This document shows, one piece after another, positions 62,226 to 64,000 of a DNA stretch of 64,000 nucleotides; position 1 is the stretch's first letter, and each line of letters opens with the position of its first letter. The stretch is from Rossellomorea marisflavi. GTDB taxonomy: Bacteria > Bacillota > Bacilli > Bacillales > Bacillaceae_B. A program made the position numbers and the translations under genes. The stretch covers positions 1,786,001 through 1,850,000 of the forward strand of contig NZ_CP081870.1 of NCBI RefSeq assembly GCF_022170785.1, in the 5' to 3' direction. The notes under the pieces were generated by a model. That model was not told the DNA's origin. It was given only the letters and a program-made list of their open reading frames with translations, and ran no database searches.

Positions 62226-63175
62226 CCAAAGTGATTTTTATGGGGACCCCGGATTTTTCCGTCCCGGTCCTGAAAGCCTTGATCGAGAACGAGTATGAAG
62301 TGGTTGCTGTTGTAACCCAACCCGATCGTCCCGTGGGAAGAAAACGCATCCTCACGCCCCCACCCGTCAAGGTAGAGGCTGAAAAGCACGGTATCTCCAT
62401 CTACCAGCCGGAAAAGATCAAGAATTCCGATGAACTGGAAGAAGTGCTCGCATTAGAACCCGATTTGATCGTAACGGCAGCATTCGGTCAGATTCTTCCG
62501 AAGCGCCTCCTCGACGCACCCAAGCATGGCTGTATCAACGTCCATGCGTCACTGCTGCCAGAACTCAGGGGAGGGGCTCCGATCCATTACTCCATCCTTC
62601 AGGGGAAATCCTCCACAGGTATCACCATCATGTATATGGTAGAAAAGCTGGATGCAGGCGATATCATCAGCCAGGTTGAAGTTGAAATCGAAGAAACGGA
62701 TCATGTGGGGACCCTCCATGATAAGTTGAGCGAAGCGGGTTCAGCCCTTCTGATCGAGACACTTCCAAAGCTTCTGGATGGATCCGTCTCACCGGTCAAA
62801 CAAGACGAAGAACAGGCCACCTTCGCGTGGAACATCAAACGTGAGCAGGAAAAGATCGATTGGACAAAATCCGGGAAGGAAGTGTACAACCATATCCGCG
62901 GTCTGCACCCTTGGCCAGTGGCTTATACGACCCTCGCTGGAGCCGTTATGAAAATCTGGTGGGGTGAAAAGGTGAAGGGTCATGGTTCATCGGTACCCGG
63001 GGAGGTCCTCGCGATCGAAGAGGATGGATTCATCGTTTCTACAGGTGATGATATATCCATCAAAGTGACCGACCTTCAACCTTCGGGCAAAAAGCGGATG
63101 AGTGCCAAGGACTATTTAAGGGGCGCGGGCTCTCACCTCACAGTCGGGGACAGGATCGGTGAAGAACATGAGTAA
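62222..63175 (+). CDS. fmt: Methionyl-tRNA formyltransferase
   Basis: A 317-residue enzyme that formylates initiator tRNA. The N-terminal domain has the formyl-tetrahydrofolate-binding segment [17 protein letters not shown], and the C-terminal domain has [12 protein letters not shown] and the [11 protein letters not shown] loop. It begins with ATGA overlapping the def stop and ends overlapping rsmB by 8 nt. Confidence 0.97.
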   Translation: MTKVIFMGTPDFSVPVLKALIENEYEVVAVVTQPDRPVGRKRILTPPPVKVEAEKHGISIYQPEKIKNSDELEEVLALEPDLIVTAAFGQILPKRLLDAPKHGCINVHASLLPELRGGAPIHYSILQGKSSTGITIMYMVEKLDAGDIISQVEVEIEETDHVGTLHDKLSEAGSALLIETLPKLLDGSVSPVKQDEEQATFAWNIKREQEKIDWTKSGKEVYNHIRGLHPWPVAYTTLAGAVMKIWWGEKVKGHGSSVPGEVLAIEEDGFIVSTGDDISIKVTDLQPSGKKRMSAKDYLRGAGSHLTVGDRIGEEHE

Positions 63176-64000
63176 GCAGAAAACGGTCAGGGAAGCCGCA
63201 CTGGAAGTCATTGAAGCCGTTGAAAAAAACCAATCCTACAGCAATCTGCTGCTCAATCATGTCATCGAGAAGAACGATATCCCGTCAAGGGATGTCGGTC
63301 TCCTTACCGAGCTTACATATGGAACGATCCAGCGGAAGATGACGCTGGATTATTATTTGAAGCCGTTCGTAAGAGGAAAGGTCGAAAGCTGGGTCAGACA
63401 GCTCCTGCGCATGTCCCTTTATCAGCTTGTGTATCTGGATCGCATCCCCGATCGGGCCGTATTTTATGAAGCAGTCGAAATTGCTAAAAAACGAGGTCAC
63501 AAAGGAATCTCCGGGATGGTGAACGGTGTGCTCCGTTCGGTACAGCGGAAGGGGCTTCCGTCGCTTGAAGACATTCAAGATCCCATCGAGAGAGTATCCG
63601 TTGAAACGAGTCACCCTCTATGGCTTGTGAAAAGATGGAGCGATCAATTCGGTCTCGAGAAAACGAAGGCCATGTGTGAAACGAATCTCCTTGCACCAAA
63701 TCAGACGGCAAGGGTCAATCCGCTCAAAGGGACAAGGGAAGAACTGTTGGAAATTCTCACCGAGCATGGGCACTCCGTTCAAGAAAGTCCCATCGTTCCC
63801 GAAGCGATCCAGTCACTCAGGGGAAACCTGGCCAAGACGGATGAATACCGGAATGGAAGGTTGACGGTTCAGGATGAAAGTTCCATGCTCGTGGCTCATG
63901 CCCTTAAATTAGAAGAAGGTATGAAGGTACTCGATGCTTGTGCGGCACCAGGTGGGAAAACGACCCATATCGCCGAGATGTTGAAGAATACAGGTGAGGT
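63168..64000 (+). CDS. rsmB: 16S rRNA (cytosine(967)-C(5))-methyltransferase RsmB, N-terminal part
   Basis: The reading frame starts at ATG 63168 inside fmt, with GGTGA upstream, and runs off the window end after 277 complete codons. The N-terminal NusB-like RNA-binding domain begins [20 protein letters not shown] and includes the [15 protein letters not shown] segment. The SAM-binding loop [19 protein letters not shown] is just reached before the end. The catalytic cysteines lie outside the window. In B. subtilis this is yloM, followed by rlmN, prpC and prkC. Confidence 0.94.
   Translation, partial: MSKQKTVREAALEVIEAVEKNQSYSNLLLNHVIEKNDIPSRDVGLLTELTYGTIQRKMTLDYYLKPFVRGKVESWVRQLLRMSLYQLVYLDRIPDRAVFYEAVEIAKKRGHKGISGMVNGVLRSVQRKGLPSLEDIQDPIERVSVETSHPLWLVKRWSDQFGLEKTKAMCETNLLAPNQTARVNPLKGTREELLEILTEHGHSVQESPIVPEAIQSLRGNLAKTDEYRNGRLTVQDESSMLVAHALKLEEGMKVLDACAAPGGKTTHIAEMLKNTGE

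Overview
The window is a chromosomal segment of an endospore-forming Gram-positive bacterium of the Bacillaceae. Gene order follows the Bacillus subtilis ylbN-to-rsmB stretch closely. Sporulation genes (gerR, spoVD, spoVE, spoIIGA, sigE, sigG), the DNPR-type (meso-diaminopimelate) murE, bacillithiol synthesis (bshC) and T-box and PyrR control all fit that group. The base composition looks richer in G+C than B. subtilis (by eye, not computed). A Rossellomorea or related Bacillus-sensu-lato genome is my best guess, with low certainty at genus level. All names come from recalled family motifs and synteny; no search was run.

Layout. (1) 1-2401: end of ylbN, rpmF, a crotonase-fold enzyme, the sporulation regulator gerR, and ylbP on the minus strand. 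(2) 2594-5744: a free-standing three-subunit acyl-CoA carboxylase (biotin carboxylase, 71-residue biotin carrier, carboxyltransferase) with a CcpA-type cre sequence upstream; B. subtilis does not have this here. (3) 5922-8916: ketopantoate reductase, a DUF3397 membrane protein and bshC. (4) 9071-27224: the dcw division and cell-wall cluster: MraZ box, mraZ, rsmH, ftsL, pbpB, spoVD, murE, an orphan MurF-like N-terminal domain, mraY, murD, spoVE, then a gene-free 1.2 kb in place of murG-murB, then divIB, ylxW, ylxX, sbp, ftsA, ftsZ. (5) 27319-30209: spoIIGA-sigE and sigG, the mother-cell and forespore sigma factors. (6) 30262-34264: ylmC-ylmD-ylmE-sepF-ylmG-ylmH-divIVA. (7) 34261-39346: T-box-controlled ileS, a ylyA-like gene, lspA, rluD. 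(8) 39343-51186: the complete pyrimidine operon pyrR-P-B-C-AA-AB-K-D-F-E with three PyrR attenuators. (9) 51198-64000: rqcH (minus strand), a calcium P-type ATPase, yloC, remA, gmk, rpoZ, coaBC, priA, def, fmt and a truncated rsmB.

Most genes are packed into operons with short or overlapping junctions (ATGA, TAATG, or 20-26 nt overlaps), which suggests translational coupling. Regulatory elements readable from sequence include a sigma-H promoter for ftsAZ, a spoIIG promoter with the unusual 22-nt spacer, a possible sigma-E promoter for spoVD, MraZ repeats, an isoleucine T-box, and two sigma-A promoters whose -35 box contains the stop codon of the preceding gene.

I found no CRISPR array, prophage, transposase, rRNA or tRNA gene. 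The most unusual parts are the murG-murB gap with two nearly identical 134-bp structured repeats, the orphan Mur-ligase N-terminal domain beside murE, and the crotonase homologue with a replaced catalytic glutamate near an acyl-CoA carboxylase.
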